Positions 29,614-38,905 are shown, numbered from the stretch's first letter. The stretch: 64,000 nt of DNA from Nocardioides luteus (GCF_000960475.2 NZ_JZDQ02000001.1:62001-126000); one strand, 5' to 3'. A program made the numbers and translations. Notes: generated from the sequence alone by a model not told the origin.

Positions 29614-30477
29614 ATGAGCACTCCCTTCTACGTCTCCCCAGAGCAGCTGATGCGCGACCGCGCGGACTTCGCGCGCAAGGGCATCTCCCGGGGCCGGGCC
29701 CTGGTCTCGCTGCAGTACGCCGACGGCATCGTGTTCGCCTCCGAGAACCCCTCGGCGGCGCTGCACAAGGTCAGCGAGATCTACGACCGGATCGCCTTCG
29801 CCGCGGTCGGGCGCTACAACGAGTTCGAGAACCTGCGCATCGCCGGGGTCAGGCTGGCCGACATGCGCGGCTACGCCTACGACCGGCGCGACGTCACCGG
29901 CCGCGGCCTGGCCAACGCCTACGCCCAGACGCTCGGCACGATCTTCTCCTCCGGCGGGGAGAAGCCCTACGAGGTCGAGCTGTTCGTCGGCGAGATCGGT
30001 GACGCCGCGGAGAGCGACCAGCTCTACCGGCTCACCTACGACGGTCAGGTCGTCGACGAGCACGGGTTCGCCGCCATCGGCGGTGCGGCCGAGGCGGTCG
30101 GTGGCTACCTCAAGGAGCGCTACACCGAGGGCGCCACGCTCGAGGACGCGATCAAGCTGGCCGTCGCCGCGCTCGGTCACACCGAGACCGAGGACCGGGA
30201 GATCGAGGCGAAGAACCTCGAGGTCGCGGTCCTCGACCGCACCCGGACGCAGCCGCGCAAGTTCCGCCGGATCCGGCCGGCGACGCTGCTCGAGATCCTC
30301 GGCTCGGCCGCGGCGCCAACCGCTCCGGCCGAGGTCGAGGCCGCCGCGCCGGCGGCCGTGGAGCCGCCCGCGGAGAAGCCGGCCGACAAGCCCGCGGAGA
30401 AGCCCGTCGACGAGGCCCCGCTGGCCCCGCCGGCCGACGACGACGGCGAGCCGCCGATCGCCCCGCCGCTGGACTGA
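29614..30477 (+). CDS. prcA: proteasome alpha subunit
   Basis: Gate-forming subunit of the 20S core. [20 protein letters not shown] is the N-terminal gate and helix H0, followed by [14 protein letters not shown] and the (non-catalytic) beta-sandwich with [20 protein letters not shown]. 287 residues, longer than many alpha subunits because of a C-terminal tail of about 55 residues rich in Ala, Pro, Glu and Lys, with imperfect repeats of the type [16 protein letters not shown] strong terminator follows the stop. Confidence 0.97.
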   Translation: MSTPFYVSPEQLMRDRADFARKGISRGRALVSLQYADGIVFASENPSAALHKVSEIYDRIAFAAVGRYNEFENLRIAGVRLADMRGYAYDRRDVTGRGLANAYAQTLGTIFSSGGEKPYEVELFVGEIGDAAESDQLYRLTYDGQVVDEHGFAAIGGAAEAVGGYLKERYTEGATLEDAIKLAVAALGHTETEDREIEAKNLEVAVLDRTRTQPRKFRRIRPATLLEILGSAAAPTAPAEVEAAAPAAVEPPAEKPADKPAEKPVDEAPLAPPADDDGEPPIAPPLD

Positions 30478-30486
30478 GCTCAGAAG

Positions 30487-30528
30487 CCGGGGAGTCTCGG
30501 GCGCACAGGTGCGCCCGAGACTCCCCGG
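30487..30528 (+). terminator. terminator between convergent prcA and eamA genes
   Basis: A perfect 19-bp stem, CCGGGGAGTCTCGGGCGCA (30487-30505), pairs with 30510-30528 around CAGG, followed by TTTCG. It lies nine bases after prcA and can serve both converging genes. Confidence 0.8.
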
Positions 30529-30546
30529 TTTCGCTCGGTCTGCGGT

Positions 30547-31416
30547 CTATCCGAGACCGGCGATGGCGACCAGGATCAGCGCGACCCCGGCGATCGCCGG
30601 CCCGGCGAGGCGCTCGCCGAGGACCGCCGCGGCGGCGACCGCGGCGGTGACCGGCTCCATCAGGCTGGCCACCGTCGCCGCGCTGCTGCGCGTGGTGCGC
30701 AGCCCGGCATAGAGCAGCCCATAGGCCAGTGCCATCGTCGCCAGGCCCAGATAGACCAGCCAGACCCACACCGTCGCCGAGGACGAGACGAGCGGCCCGC
30801 CGCCGAGCAGCGCCAACGGAGCGAGGACGAGAGCCCCGACGCCGGTCGCACCGGCCGTCACGAGCAGCGGGCTGCGCTGCTGCGCGAGCGGGCGCCCGAC
30901 CGCAGTGGTAAGGGCGTAGGCGGATCCGGACGCGATCGCGAGCAGCACCCCGGTCACCGGCCGGCCACCACCCGCGCCGGTTCCGGCGTACGCCGAGGCC
31001 AGGACCAGGCCGGTGAGCGCGGTCGCCAGCACCACGAGCTGGCGGCCGGTCGGCCGCCGGCGTGAGGCGACGGCCTCGCCGGCCAGCAGGATCGCCGGAG
31101 CGATCCCGAGGCTGACGACGGTGGACACGGTCACTCCGACAGCGACCACGGAGCCGAAGTAGAGCGCTTGGTAGAGGCCGGTCGCGACACCGACGACCAC
31201 CGTGCGGAGATCGAGACGGAGCTCGCGCAGCCGGCCGATGACGGCAAGGACGGCGAGCAGGGCGACCGAGGCGATCAGCATGCGGTAGGCGCTCACCGTG
31301 AGCACCGACATCGGCGTGATCGCGCGGACGATCTGAAGAACGAGGCCGCCGGTGCCCCACAGGACCCCGGCGAGGCAGATCTGAACGAGCCCGAGACGGG
31401 CGAGGAGAGAAGACAT
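30547..31416 (-). CDS. EamA/DMT-superfamily transporter
   Basis: 289 residues with ten predicted membrane helices in two EamA repeats (GLVQICLAGVLWGTGGLVLQ opens the first; GVLLAIASGSAYALTTA opens the second; SLMEPVTAAVAAAAVLGERL closes it). These proteins export metabolites or drugs; the substrate is unknown. The ATG 31416 is chosen over GTG 31467 because the latter lies in the left arm of a hairpin in the leader. Its GGAG (31427-31430) lies in a 9-bp stem, and a 14-codon ORF stands upstream, so translational control is likely. Confidence 0.88.
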   Translation of the reverse strand: MSSLLARLGLVQICLAGVLWGTGGLVLQIVRAITPMSVLTVSAYRMLIASVALLAVLAVIGRLRELRLDLRTVVVGVATGLYQALYFGSVVAVGVTVSTVVSLGIAPAILLAGEAVASRRRPTGRQLVVLATALTGLVLASAYAGTGAGGGRPVTGVLLAIASGSAYALTTAVGRPLAQQRSPLLVTAGATGVGALVLAPLALLGGGPLVSSSATVWVWLVYLGLATMALAYGLLYAGLRTTRSSAATVASLMEPVTAAVAAAAVLGERLAGPAIAGVALILVAIAGLG

Positions 31417-31423
31417 CGAAGTG

Positions 31424-31467
31424 GTGCTCCAGGTTCGACGAGACGAGAAGGGCAGCGTCTGGAGCAC
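31424..31467 (-). promoter_or_regulatory. RBS-sequestering hairpin in the eamA leader
   Basis: On the transcript, GTGCTCCAG (31467-31459) can pair perfectly with CTGGAGCAC (31432-31424). The right arm contains the GGAG that would serve the ATG at 31416, so the stem would block ribosome entry. The same leader holds CCGGTC-AGGC-GACCGG (31517-31532) over the stop of the leader ORF, and a 7-bp dyad GCCGATC/GATCGGC (31478-31507). The set looks like translational attenuation. Confidence 0.5.
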
Positions 31468-31520
31468 GCCACAGAGAGCCGATCCGCGCGGTCAGCGAGA
31501 GATCGGCGGGGCCGCTCCGG

Positions 31521-31565
31521 TCAGGCGACCGGCGGCGGAAGCAGGCCGAGGTGCTTCGAAGTCAT
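31521..31565 (-). CDS. candidate 14-residue leader peptide upstream of eamA
   Basis: ATG to TGA encodes MTSKHLGLLPPPVA. It starts eight bases after CACACT on the minus strand, the spacing of leaderless genes here, although CACACT is a poor -10. The PPP run is a known ribosome-stalling context, and the stop lies in the loop region of a 6-bp hairpin. Inferred role: ribosome stalling here would change folding of the downstream stems. The evidence is positional only. Confidence 0.45.
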   Translation of the reverse strand: MTSKHLGLLPPPVA

Positions 31566-31628
31566 GGCCCGAAGTGTGCCACACCTCCTGGGCCCGGGTC
31601 CGGCGGTTTCAGGGTGCATCGCCAGGCG

Positions 31629-32069
31629 TCAGCCGATCCGGTCGCAGAGCGAGACGACGATGCCCTCCGGGCCGCGGACGTACGCCATCCGCACGATGTT
31701 CTCGTGCACGCCGACGCCTCCGACGAGCCCGTAGCCGTCCTCGGCCAGTCGCGCCAGCTCCGCGTCCAGGTCGTCGACCTCGAAGCAGACGTTGCGAAGG
31801 CCCAGCACGTTGGCCATCGCATCGGGCGCGCCGTCGACGTGGTCGGGGCGTACGAAGCGGGCCAGCTCGAGCGCCGTGCCGCCGGCCGGCGGGCGCAGCA
31901 TGACGACCTCGCAGCGGGCTCCGGGGATCCCGCAGACGGTGTCGAGGAACTCGCCCTCCACGAAGGTACGGCCCTCGATCTCCAGGCCGAGGCCGACGAA
32001 GAACTCGGTGGCGGTGTCGATGTCGGCGACGGTGACGCCGATGTGGTCGAAGCGCAGCTGCTGTGTCAT
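31629..32069 (-). CDS. VOC-family (glyoxalase/bleomycin resistance-like) protein
   Basis: 146 residues in two beta-alpha-beta-beta-beta modules. FDHIGVTVADIDTATEFF opens the first and NVCFEVDDLDAELARL the second; GLEIEGRTFVEG and RGPEGIVVSL supply the paired strands. His in FDHIG and Glu in LELARF are plausible metal ligands. The family spans glyoxalases, epimerases and dioxygenases, so the activity is open. ATG 32069 has GAGG nine bases upstream and is preferred over the ATG at 32078. Confidence 0.85.
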   Translation of the reverse strand: MTQQLRFDHIGVTVADIDTATEFFVGLGLEIEGRTFVEGEFLDTVCGIPGARCEVVMLRPPAGGTALELARFVRPDHVDGAPDAMANVLGLRNVCFEVDDLDAELARLAEDGYGLVGGVGVHENIVRMAYVRGPEGIVVSLCDRIG

Positions 32070-32167
32070 GACTCTCATCCTCGTGTCTGTCGGGTGTCTT
32101 CGTCAGGGAACGGAGCCGGCACGCCGTTCTCTACATGGTCATGACCGGTTGGCTAGGGTCGCTGAAC

Positions 32168-33115
32168 GTGGACGGGGACAGGTCGCCATGGCGGCGAGGG
32201 AGGCTGCTCGCGCTCACCGCAGCGCTGCTCGCGGTGGTGATCGCGCTCCACGACCTGGTGCCGAACCGCTGGGGCAACCTGGGTTCGCTGGTCGCCACGG
32301 CCCTGCCGTGGCTCGGTCTCGCCGTGCCGCTGCTCGTCCTGGGGGCGATCGTGCGGCGTTCCGCACTCGCCGCGCTGCTCGCGCTGGCTCCGCTGGCGGC
32401 CTGGGTCGGTGTCTTCGGGCCGCAGCTGCTGCCTGCCGGGTCCGCGGCGTACGACCTCACGGTGGTGCAGCACAACGTCGCCGACGACAACCACGACGTC
32501 GAGGGCACGGTCGACCTGCTGCTGGCCGAGGATCCTGACATCGTGGCGCTCGAGGAGGTCACCCCCGAGCACCTCCGGCACTACGAGGCGGCGCTGGAGC
32601 CGCGGTTCGACCATCACGCGACCCAGGGCACCGTCGGTCTCTGGTCGCGCTACCCGATCACCGAGCACACCCGGGTCGACATCCGCCCTGCGGGGATCCA
32701 CGCGTCCTGGGACCGCTGCCTGCGCGCCGTCGTCCGCACCCCGGACGGCGACATGGCGGTCTACGTGGCACACCTGCCCTCCGTCCGGCTGGGGCCGCGC
32801 GGGCTGGCGGCGAACAGCCGGAACCGGAGTGCGAAGCTGCTGGGTGAGGCGATCGCCGCGGATCCGGCACCGGCGGTGCTGCTGACCGGCGACCTCAACG
32901 GCAACCTCCGCGACCCGGGCCTGGAGCCGGTGACCGAGCAGGTCTCGCGCAAGGAGCACGGGTTCCGGCTCACGTTTCCCGCGGCGCTCCCGGTCGTGCA
33001 GCTCGATCATGTCCTCGCGCGCGGTGCCGAGGTGAGGGACCTGAAGGTCCTGCCGCGCTCCGGCAGCGACCACCGTCCGGTGGCGGCCCACGTGTCGCTG
33101 CGCCGGGTTCGGTGA
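32168..33115 (+). CDS. membrane-anchored endonuclease/exonuclease/phosphatase-family protein (VanJ-like)
   Basis: 315 residues: three N-terminal hydrophobic segments (LLALTAALLAVVIAL, SLVATALPWLGLAVPLLVLG, ALLALAPLAAWVGVFG), then an extracytoplasmic EEP domain with VVQHNVADDN, DIVALEEVTPEHL, LLTGDLNGN and the final SGSDHRPV, which together give the metal and catalytic His/Asp residues. This architecture matches VanJ/StaP-type proteins linked with cell-wall lipid phosphate metabolism; that link is by analogy. GTG 32168 follows TAGGGT (32154-32159) by eight bases; an upstream ATG at 32135 precedes that box. Confidence 0.87.
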   Translation: MDGDRSPWRRGRLLALTAALLAVVIALHDLVPNRWGNLGSLVATALPWLGLAVPLLVLGAIVRRSALAALLALAPLAAWVGVFGPQLLPAGSAAYDLTVVQHNVADDNHDVEGTVDLLLAEDPDIVALEEVTPEHLRHYEAALEPRFDHHATQGTVGLWSRYPITEHTRVDIRPAGIHASWDRCLRAVVRTPDGDMAVYVAHLPSVRLGPRGLAANSRNRSAKLLGEAIAADPAPAVLLTGDLNGNLRDPGLEPVTEQVSRKEHGFRLTFPAALPVVQLDHVLARGAEVRDLKVLPRSGSDHRPVAAHVSLRRVR

Positions 33116-33212
33116 CGTCCGAGCCGATCGGTCGTGCCGGTGGGTGGCGCGGCTCGCCGTGTCGTACCTCCGAACGCCTCCGGAGTGACCGTCGACCGTC
33201 TAGGGTTTCAGT

Positions 33213-34574
33213 ATGGAGAGGCGCATCTTCGGCATCGAGAACGAGTACGGCGTGACCTGCACGTTCCGCGGCCAGCGGCGGCTGAGCCCGGACGAGGTGG
33301 CCCGCTACCTCTTCCGCAAGGTGGTGAGCTGGGGCCGCAGCTCGAACGTGTTCCTCCGCAACGGCGCGAGGCTCTACCTCGACGTCGGCTCCCACCCCGA
33401 GTACGCCACGCCCGAGTGCGACGACGTGATCTCGACCGTCACGCACGACAAGGCGGGGGAGCGGATCCTGGAGGGCCTGCTCCTCGACGCCGAGCAGCGG
33501 CTGCACGACGAGGGCATCGCCGGCGACATCTACCTGTTCAAGAACAACACCGACTCGGCCGGCAACTCCTACGGCTGCCACGAGAACTACATGGTCAGCC
33601 GCGCCGGTGAGTTCAGCAAGCTCGCCGACGTGCTCATCCCGTTCCTGGTCACCCGCCAGCTGATCGTCGGCGCCGGCAAGGTCACCCACACGCCGCGGGG
33701 CGCGGGGTTCGCGGTCTCCCAGCGCGCCGAGCACATCTGGGAGGGCGTCTCGTCCGCGACGACCCGGTCGCGCCCGATCATCAACACCCGCGACGAGCCG
33801 CACGCGGACGCCGAGAAGTACCGGCGACTCCACGTCATCGTCGGCGACTCGAACATGTCCGAGACCACCACGATGCTCAAGATCGCCAGCTGCCACCTGG
33901 TGCTGCGGATGATCGAGGAGGGCGTCGTCATGCGGGACATGACGATGGAGAACCCGATCCGCGCCATCCGCGAGATCGCCCACGACCTCACCGGCCGCCG
34001 CAAGGTGCGGCTGGCCAACGGCCGCGAGGCCAGCGCCCTGGACATCCAGAACGAATACCTGTCCAAGGCGCGCGAGTTCGTCGACCGCCGCGAGATCACC
34101 GACCCGACCATGATGGCGGCGCTCGACCTGTGGGAGCGGGGCCTGAAGGCGATCGACTCCGACGACCTCGACCTGGTCGACCGGGAGATCGACTGGGTGA
34201 TCAAGTGGAAGCTGATCGAGCGCTACCGCGCCAAGCACGGCCTTCCGCTGGGCCACGCACGCGTCGCGCAGCTCGACCTCGCCTACCACGACATCCACCG
34301 CAACCGCGGCCTCTACTACCTGCTGGAGAAGAAGGGCGCGGTCAAGCGGGCCACCACCGACCTGAAGATCTTCGAGGCCAAGTCGGTGCCGCCTCAGACC
34401 ACCCGGGCACGGCTGCGCGGTGAGTTCATCAAGAAGGCGCAGGAGCGCCGCCGCGACTTCACCGTCGACTGGGTCCACCTCAAGCTCAACGACCAGGCCC
34501 AGCGCACCGTGCTCTGCAAGGACCCGTTGCGGGCGTACGACGAGCGGGTCCAGCGGCTGATCGACGGCATGTAG
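33213..34574 (+). CDS. pafA: Pup--protein ligase PafA
   Basis: Attaches the C-terminal Glu of Pup to substrate lysines, using ATP. 453 residues beginning [18 protein letters not shown] with the catalytic Glu of the first strand, then [30 protein letters not shown] and [20 protein letters not shown]. It lacks the insertion present in Dop at the same point. The ATG lies six bases after TAGGGT (33201-33206) without a ribosome-binding site, so the gene is probably leaderless. Confidence 0.97.
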   Translation: MERRIFGIENEYGVTCTFRGQRRLSPDEVARYLFRKVVSWGRSSNVFLRNGARLYLDVGSHPEYATPECDDVISTVTHDKAGERILEGLLLDAEQRLHDEGIAGDIYLFKNNTDSAGNSYGCHENYMVSRAGEFSKLADVLIPFLVTRQLIVGAGKVTHTPRGAGFAVSQRAEHIWEGVSSATTRSRPIINTRDEPHADAEKYRRLHVIVGDSNMSETTTMLKIASCHLVLRMIEEGVVMRDMTMENPIRAIREIAHDLTGRRKVRLANGREASALDIQNEYLSKAREFVDRREITDPTMMAALDLWERGLKAIDSDDLDLVDREIDWVIKWKLIERYRAKHGLPLGHARVAQLDLAYHDIHRNRGLYYLLEKKGAVKRATTDLKIFEAKSVPPQTTRARLRGEFIKKAQERRRDFTVDWVHLKLNDQAQRTVLCKDPLRAYDERVQRLIDGM

Positions 34575-34681
34575 ATCGCCACGTGGACGGCTAGCCGGGG
34601 TGGCTTCGCTGCGGGGCAACCACCGGGCGGATATGGTGTGCTCCGCTGTCGTCTATTTCCTTGACCATGAAGGTTTGCACT

Positions 34682-35662
34682 GTGCCCACTGCTCCTCGGC
34701 TTCGTCTGCGTCACGCGCTGAGCGCGCTGGCCGTCACCCTGCTCATCCCGGCTCTGGTCGCCTGTGGCGGCGAGGAGAAGACGGGGTACGGCGACGAGAC
34801 CGTCTCCGGCTTCGACGGTGTCACGGTCTCGACCTCGGTCGACAAGGCGCCCACGCTGAAGTGGAAGTCCGCCATCTCCTACCCCAAGGACCCCAAGGTC
34901 AAGACCCTGACCGAGGGCGACGGCGAGGCGATCCCGAAGGACCGCGGCGTGTTCGCCAAGATCTACATCGGCAACGCCACCACCCTGGACAAGAAGTGGG
35001 CCTACGAGAGCCAGGCACCCGAGGGTGAGGAGCTCCCGACGGAGAAGCCGTGGAGCACCATCTTGAAGGGCGCGAAGGTCGGCGACCGGATCGAGGCGAT
35101 CATCGGCTCGGGCGACCTGCTCGGTGAGGGCGGCAACCCGCAGATGGGCATCGGCAACCACGACACGCTGGTGGTCGTCGTCGACGTGGTCAAGGCCGCT
35201 GCCGACAAGACGCCGCACGACGTCGACGCCAGCGAGCTCCCGAAGCTCGTCGAGAAGGACGGCAAGCCGACCGGCTTCGACTTCTCCGGCATCGCCAAGC
35301 CGAAGGCCGACGACGTCCTCAAGCGGGTCATCCTCACCGAGGGTGACGGCGAGGAGATCACCACCGACCAGACGGTCACCGCCAACTACCTCGGCATGAC
35401 CTACGGCGCCAAGAAGCCCTTCGACGAGAGCTTTAGCAAGAAGGCCGTCCCGTTCGCCCTCAACCAGGTGGTCGCGGGCTGGACCAACGGTCTGGAGGGC
35501 GTCAAGGTCGGCAGTCGCGTTCTGCTGCAGATCCCGCCGGAGCTGGGCTACGGTGCAGAGGAGAAGCCGGGCCAGGGCGGCAAGCCGGGGATCCCGGCCA
35601 ACAGCACGCTCTACTTCGTCATCGACGTCGTCAAGGCCGAAGCCACCCCGGCGCCGCAGTAG
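34682..35662 (+). CDS. FKBP-type peptidyl-prolyl isomerase lipoprotein, two FKBP domains
   Basis: 326 residues. A signal peptide ends in the lipobox LVAC, so the protein is tethered outside the membrane. Two FKBP-like domains follow, the first divergent (KDRGVFAKIYIGNATT to about 175) and the second complete with VTANYLGMTYG, FALNQVVAGWTNGLEGVKVGSR, PPELGYG and PANSTLYFVIDV. GTG 34682 has AAGG eight bases upstream and gives a clean signal peptide; TTG 34661 and ATG 34667 lack one. Its place between pafA and pafB is conserved in actinobacteria. Confidence 0.92.
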   Translation: MPTAPRLRLRHALSALAVTLLIPALVACGGEEKTGYGDETVSGFDGVTVSTSVDKAPTLKWKSAISYPKDPKVKTLTEGDGEAIPKDRGVFAKIYIGNATTLDKKWAYESQAPEGEELPTEKPWSTILKGAKVGDRIEAIIGSGDLLGEGGNPQMGIGNHDTLVVVVDVVKAAADKTPHDVDASELPKLVEKDGKPTGFDFSGIAKPKADDVLKRVILTEGDGEEITTDQTVTANYLGMTYGAKKPFDESFSKKAVPFALNQVVAGWTNGLEGVKVGSRVLLQIPPELGYGAEEKPGQGGKPGIPANSTLYFVIDVVKAEATPAPQ

Positions 35663-35687
35663 AAAGTCTCTAGGGGGAGAACACACC

Positions 35688-36668
35688 GTGGCGGCGGGTA
35701 AGACCGAGCGGTTGATGAACCTGCTCATCATGCTGCTCGTGCAGCGTGACAACGTGTCGAAGGAGCGGATCCGCGAGGTCCTCTACCCGTCGTCCCACGG
35801 TGAGGCGTTCGAGAAGATGTTCGAGCGCGACAAGGAGGAGCTGCGCAGCCTCGGTGTCCCGATCGAGACCGGGGTGATCGACTCCTTCTTCGAGGACGAG
35901 ATCGGCTACCGGGTCAGTCCCGAGCAGTTCGCGCTGCCGCCGATCACCCTCGAGGCGGACGAGCTCGCCGTGGTCGCGCTGGCCACCAAGGTCTGGGAGA
36001 ACGCCTCGATGGCAGAGGCGACCACCGAGGCCGTGCGCAAGCTCAACGCCGCCGGGCTCGAGACCGACGTCTCGGCGCTGGAGATCGTGCAGCCGCGCCT
36101 GGCCGCGGAGGAGGGCTCCTTCGACGTGTTCGTGGCCGCGACCCAGGACCGCCAGGTCGTGGAGTTCGACTACCGCGGGTCGCGGGCGGCAGAGCCGTCC
36201 CGCCGGCGGCTGCAGCCGTGGGGCGTGGTGCGCTACTCGGGCCGTTGGTACGCGGTCGGGCATGACGTCGACCGCGACGACACCCGCATCTTCCGGCTCT
36301 CCCGCGTCCTGGGGGAGGCCCGGGCGGTCGGCGAGTTCGATGCCTTCGAGGTGCCGGCCGAGGTCGACGTACGCGATATTGCACGGACGCTGGCGCCGGC
36401 GCCGCCCACCGGCAAGGCCGTCCTGCTGCTGCGGCAGGGGAGCGGTTACATGCTCCGGCGGGCCGCCGACTCGATCGAGCCCGGGGTGACCGGTCCCGAC
36501 GGCTCCGACGGCTGGGACCGGGTCGTGCTGACCCGGGTGCCCGCCGACCTGGTCGGGGCGGTGCTGGGCCACGGCCCCGACGCCTACGTCGAGGAGCCCG
36601 AGGACCTGCGCCGCGAGGTCGCGGCCCGGCTGGAGCGGCTGGTCGCGCGCCTGAACGGAGCACTGTGA
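35688..36668 (+). CDS. pafB: transcriptional activator PafB
   Basis: WYL-domain regulator that with PafC forms the heterodimeric activator of the LexA-independent DNA-damage response. 326 residues: an N-terminal winged-helix (ERLMNLLIMLLVQRDNVSKE), a WYL domain (VEFDYRGSR, LQPWGVVRYSGRWYAVGHD) and a C-terminal WCX extension. The GTG has GGGGGAGA eight bases upstream. The stop shares a base with the pafC start (TGATG). Confidence 0.95.
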   Translation: MAAGKTERLMNLLIMLLVQRDNVSKERIREVLYPSSHGEAFEKMFERDKEELRSLGVPIETGVIDSFFEDEIGYRVSPEQFALPPITLEADELAVVALATKVWENASMAEATTEAVRKLNAAGLETDVSALEIVQPRLAAEEGSFDVFVAATQDRQVVEFDYRGSRAAEPSRRRLQPWGVVRYSGRWYAVGHDVDRDDTRIFRLSRVLGEARAVGEFDAFEVPAEVDVRDIARTLAPAPPTGKAVLLLRQGSGYMLRRAADSIEPGVTGPDGSDGWDRVVLTRVPADLVGAVLGHGPDAYVEEPEDLRREVAARLERLVARLNGAL

Positions 36669-37702
36669 TGAGCACGAACACCGGTGCCAAGGGGCAGGTC
36701 GGGCGGCTGCTGACGCTGGTGCCCTACCTCTACTCCCAGCCCGAGGACGTACGCCTCGACAAGGCCGCCGCCGACCTCGGTGTCGAGGAGAAGCAGCTGG
36801 TCAAGGACCTGCAGGTGCTCTTCATGTGCGGTCTGCCGGGCGGCTACCCCGACGACCTGATCGACGTCGACATCGACGCGCTGACCGAGCCCGACGGCGA
36901 CCGGGTCATCCGGATCTCCAACGCCGACTACCTCGACCGGCAGCTGCGGCTGACCCCGATCGAGGCCACCGCCGTGATCGTCGCGCTGCGCGCGCTGCGG
37001 GGTGGCGCGGTGAGCGCGGAGACCAAGGAGGTCGTCGACCGCACCCTGGCCAAGCTCGAGCAGGCGGCCGCCGAGGGTGCCGCCGGCAGCGTCGACCCCG
37101 GCGAGGAGCCGATCGACACCTCGCTCGTCCAGATCCATGCCGCGATCGCGACCGCGATCGACCAGGGCCGCCAGGTACGCATCGACTACTGGGTCCCGGC
37201 ACGCGACGAGGAGTCGTCCCGCGTCGTCGACCCGCGTGCGCTGGTCTCGATCCGCGACATCGAGTATCTCGACGCCTGGTGCCACCAGGCCGAGGCGCCG
37301 CGCAGCTTCCGCCTCGACCGGATCCGGGGCGCTGAGGTGCTCGACACGCCGATCGTGGTCGCGCCGGAGACCGGCGACGGTGCCGACCTCGACGGCGGGG
37401 GCGAGTCGCTGCTGCGTACGGATTCCGGCACCGTCGTGCGGGTGCGACTGGCGCCGGAGGCGCGCTGGGTCGGCGAATACTATGCGGTCCTCGACCCCGC
37501 GGAGCTGCCGGGCGGCGGGCTCGAGGTGGGCCTGCGGGTCTATGACCAGCGCTGGCTCACCCGGTTGCTGCTGCGGTTGGCTCCCTATGCTGAAATCGTC
37601 GAGACCGAGGACAGCCCCATGGCGCAGACAGACACAGAGTTCACTGAATCGTTTGCCGCGACTGCACGGCAGGCCCTCGGCCTGTACCGTTCGGGCGCGT
37701 AG
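36668..37702 (+). CDS. pafC: transcriptional activator PafC
   Basis: Partner of PafB with the same plan: winged helix (QVGRLLTLVPYLYSQPEDVR), WYL domain (VRIDYWVPARDEESSRVVDP, DIEYLDAWCHQAEAPRSFRL) and WCX tail. 344 residues from the ATG that overlaps the pafB stop; a GTG three bases earlier is an alternative. Both regulators sit in the proteasome neighbourhood although they act in DNA-damage control, a conserved arrangement. Confidence 0.95.
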   Translation: MSTNTGAKGQVGRLLTLVPYLYSQPEDVRLDKAAADLGVEEKQLVKDLQVLFMCGLPGGYPDDLIDVDIDALTEPDGDRVIRISNADYLDRQLRLTPIEATAVIVALRALRGGAVSAETKEVVDRTLAKLEQAAAEGAAGSVDPGEEPIDTSLVQIHAAIATAIDQGRQVRIDYWVPARDEESSRVVDPRALVSIRDIEYLDAWCHQAEAPRSFRLDRIRGAEVLDTPIVVAPETGDGADLDGGGESLLRTDSGTVVRVRLAPEARWVGEYYAVLDPAELPGGGLEVGLRVYDQRWLTRLLLRLAPYAEIVETEDSPMAQTDTEFTESFAATARQALGLYRSGA

Positions 37703-37740
37703 ACTTCTGACGTTCCCCCTAGACGTAGATGAGGTAGTTC

Positions 37741-38034
37741 ATGTTCACTCCAATGATCGGTATGCCGCAGGGCGCCGAGTGGCTCATCATCCTGGCGATC
37801 GTGATCCTCGTCTTCGGGGCCGCCAAGCTGCCCGAGCTCGCGCGAGGCACCGGCCAGGCGCTGCGCATCTTCAAGACCGAGACCAAGGGTCTGCGCGATG
37901 AGGACGAGAAGGCGAAGGGCGAGAAGGCCGAGAAGCCGGCCGAGCTGACCGCCGCCGAGCAGGACCGCATCGCCGAGCTCGACCGTCGTGAGGCCGAGAT
38001 CAAGGCCGAGCGCGAGCGCCTCTCCGGCAACTGA
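37741..38034 (+). CDS. tatA: Sec-independent translocase subunit TatA
   Basis: 97 residues: a short N-terminus, one membrane helix (AEWLIILAIVILVFGAAKLP), the FGAAKLPELARGTG hinge and an amphipathic helix with a charged tail of Lys/Glu repeats. It forms the pore-like oligomer of the twin-arginine export system. It is 39 bases after pafC and eight before tatC, with GAGG near the start. Confidence 0.96.
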   Translation: MFTPMIGMPQGAEWLIILAIVILVFGAAKLPELARGTGQALRIFKTETKGLRDEDEKAKGEKAEKPAELTAAEQDRIAELDRREAEIKAERERLSGN

Positions 38035-38042
38035 GGCCCACC

Positions 38043-38888
38043 TTGTCCATCGCCGGTGTTGTCGCGCTCCTGCGCGGCACCCCCAAGCATCCCATCGGCG
38101 ACGACGGCCGGATGGCGCTCTCCGACCACCTGCGTGAGCTCCGTGCGCGGGTGATCAAGGCGTCTCTGGCCCTGATCGTCGGTTTCATCGTCTCGCTGTT
38201 CTTCTTCGAGCAGCTCTTCGACCTCGTCATGGACCCTTACACCGAGGCCGTCAAGATGATGGACAAGGACAGCGGAGCCGCGTCGCTGAGCTCGGTGAAC
38301 GGCGCCGCCGGCGGGTTCATGCTCTACCTCAAGCTGTGTGGCCTGGCCGCGTTCATCGGCACCAGCCCGATCTGGCTCTACCAGATCTGGGCGTTCCTGA
38401 TGCCCGGCCTGCACGCGCACGAGAAGCGGATGTCCCGGATCTTCGTGGCGGTCGCCGGGCCGCTCTTCCTGGTCGGTGTCGTGCTGGGCTACGTCACCTT
38501 GCCCAAGGGCCTGGAGATCCTGTTCGCCTTCGTCCCCGACGGCCTGACCAACATCGTCGAGTTCAGCGAATACCTCAGCTTCCTGAGCCGCACGCTCCTG
38601 GTCTTCGGCATCGCCTTCGAGATCCCGGTCTTCTGCATCCTGCTCAACCGGATCGGGGTCCTGCCCGGTGCCGCTCTCGGAAAGTACCGAGCCTGGATCA
38701 TCGTCGGCTCCTTCGTCTTCGCCGCGGTGGCGACGCCGTCGGGTGACCCCTTCACGATGAGCATCATGGCCATCCCGATGGTCCTGCTCTTCGGGATCTC
38801 CGAGGTCATCACCCGGTCCCACGACAAGCGCAAGGCGGCCAGACGCGAGGACAGGATCGGGGATCCTGACGTCCCGTCCGTGATCTGA
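38043..38888 (+). CDS. tatC: Sec-independent translocase subunit TatC
   Basis: Six-helix receptor for twin-arginine signal peptides. 281 residues with MALSDHLRELRARVIKA (including the signal-binding LRELR motif), IWLYQIWAFLMPGLHAHEK and a C-terminal basic tail. The start is TTG, eight bases after tatA; no better start is in frame. No tatB is adjacent, which is normal for this locus. Confidence 0.95.
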   Translation: MSIAGVVALLRGTPKHPIGDDGRMALSDHLRELRARVIKASLALIVGFIVSLFFFEQLFDLVMDPYTEAVKMMDKDSGAASLSSVNGAAGGFMLYLKLCGLAAFIGTSPIWLYQIWAFLMPGLHAHEKRMSRIFVAVAGPLFLVGVVLGYVTLPKGLEILFAFVPDGLTNIVEFSEYLSFLSRTLLVFGIAFEIPVFCILLNRIGVLPGAALGKYRAWIIVGSFVFAAVATPSGDPFTMSIMAIPMVLLFGISEVITRSHDKRKAARREDRIGDPDVPSVI

Positions 38889-38905
38889 CCACTACGATGC
38901 GGCAG

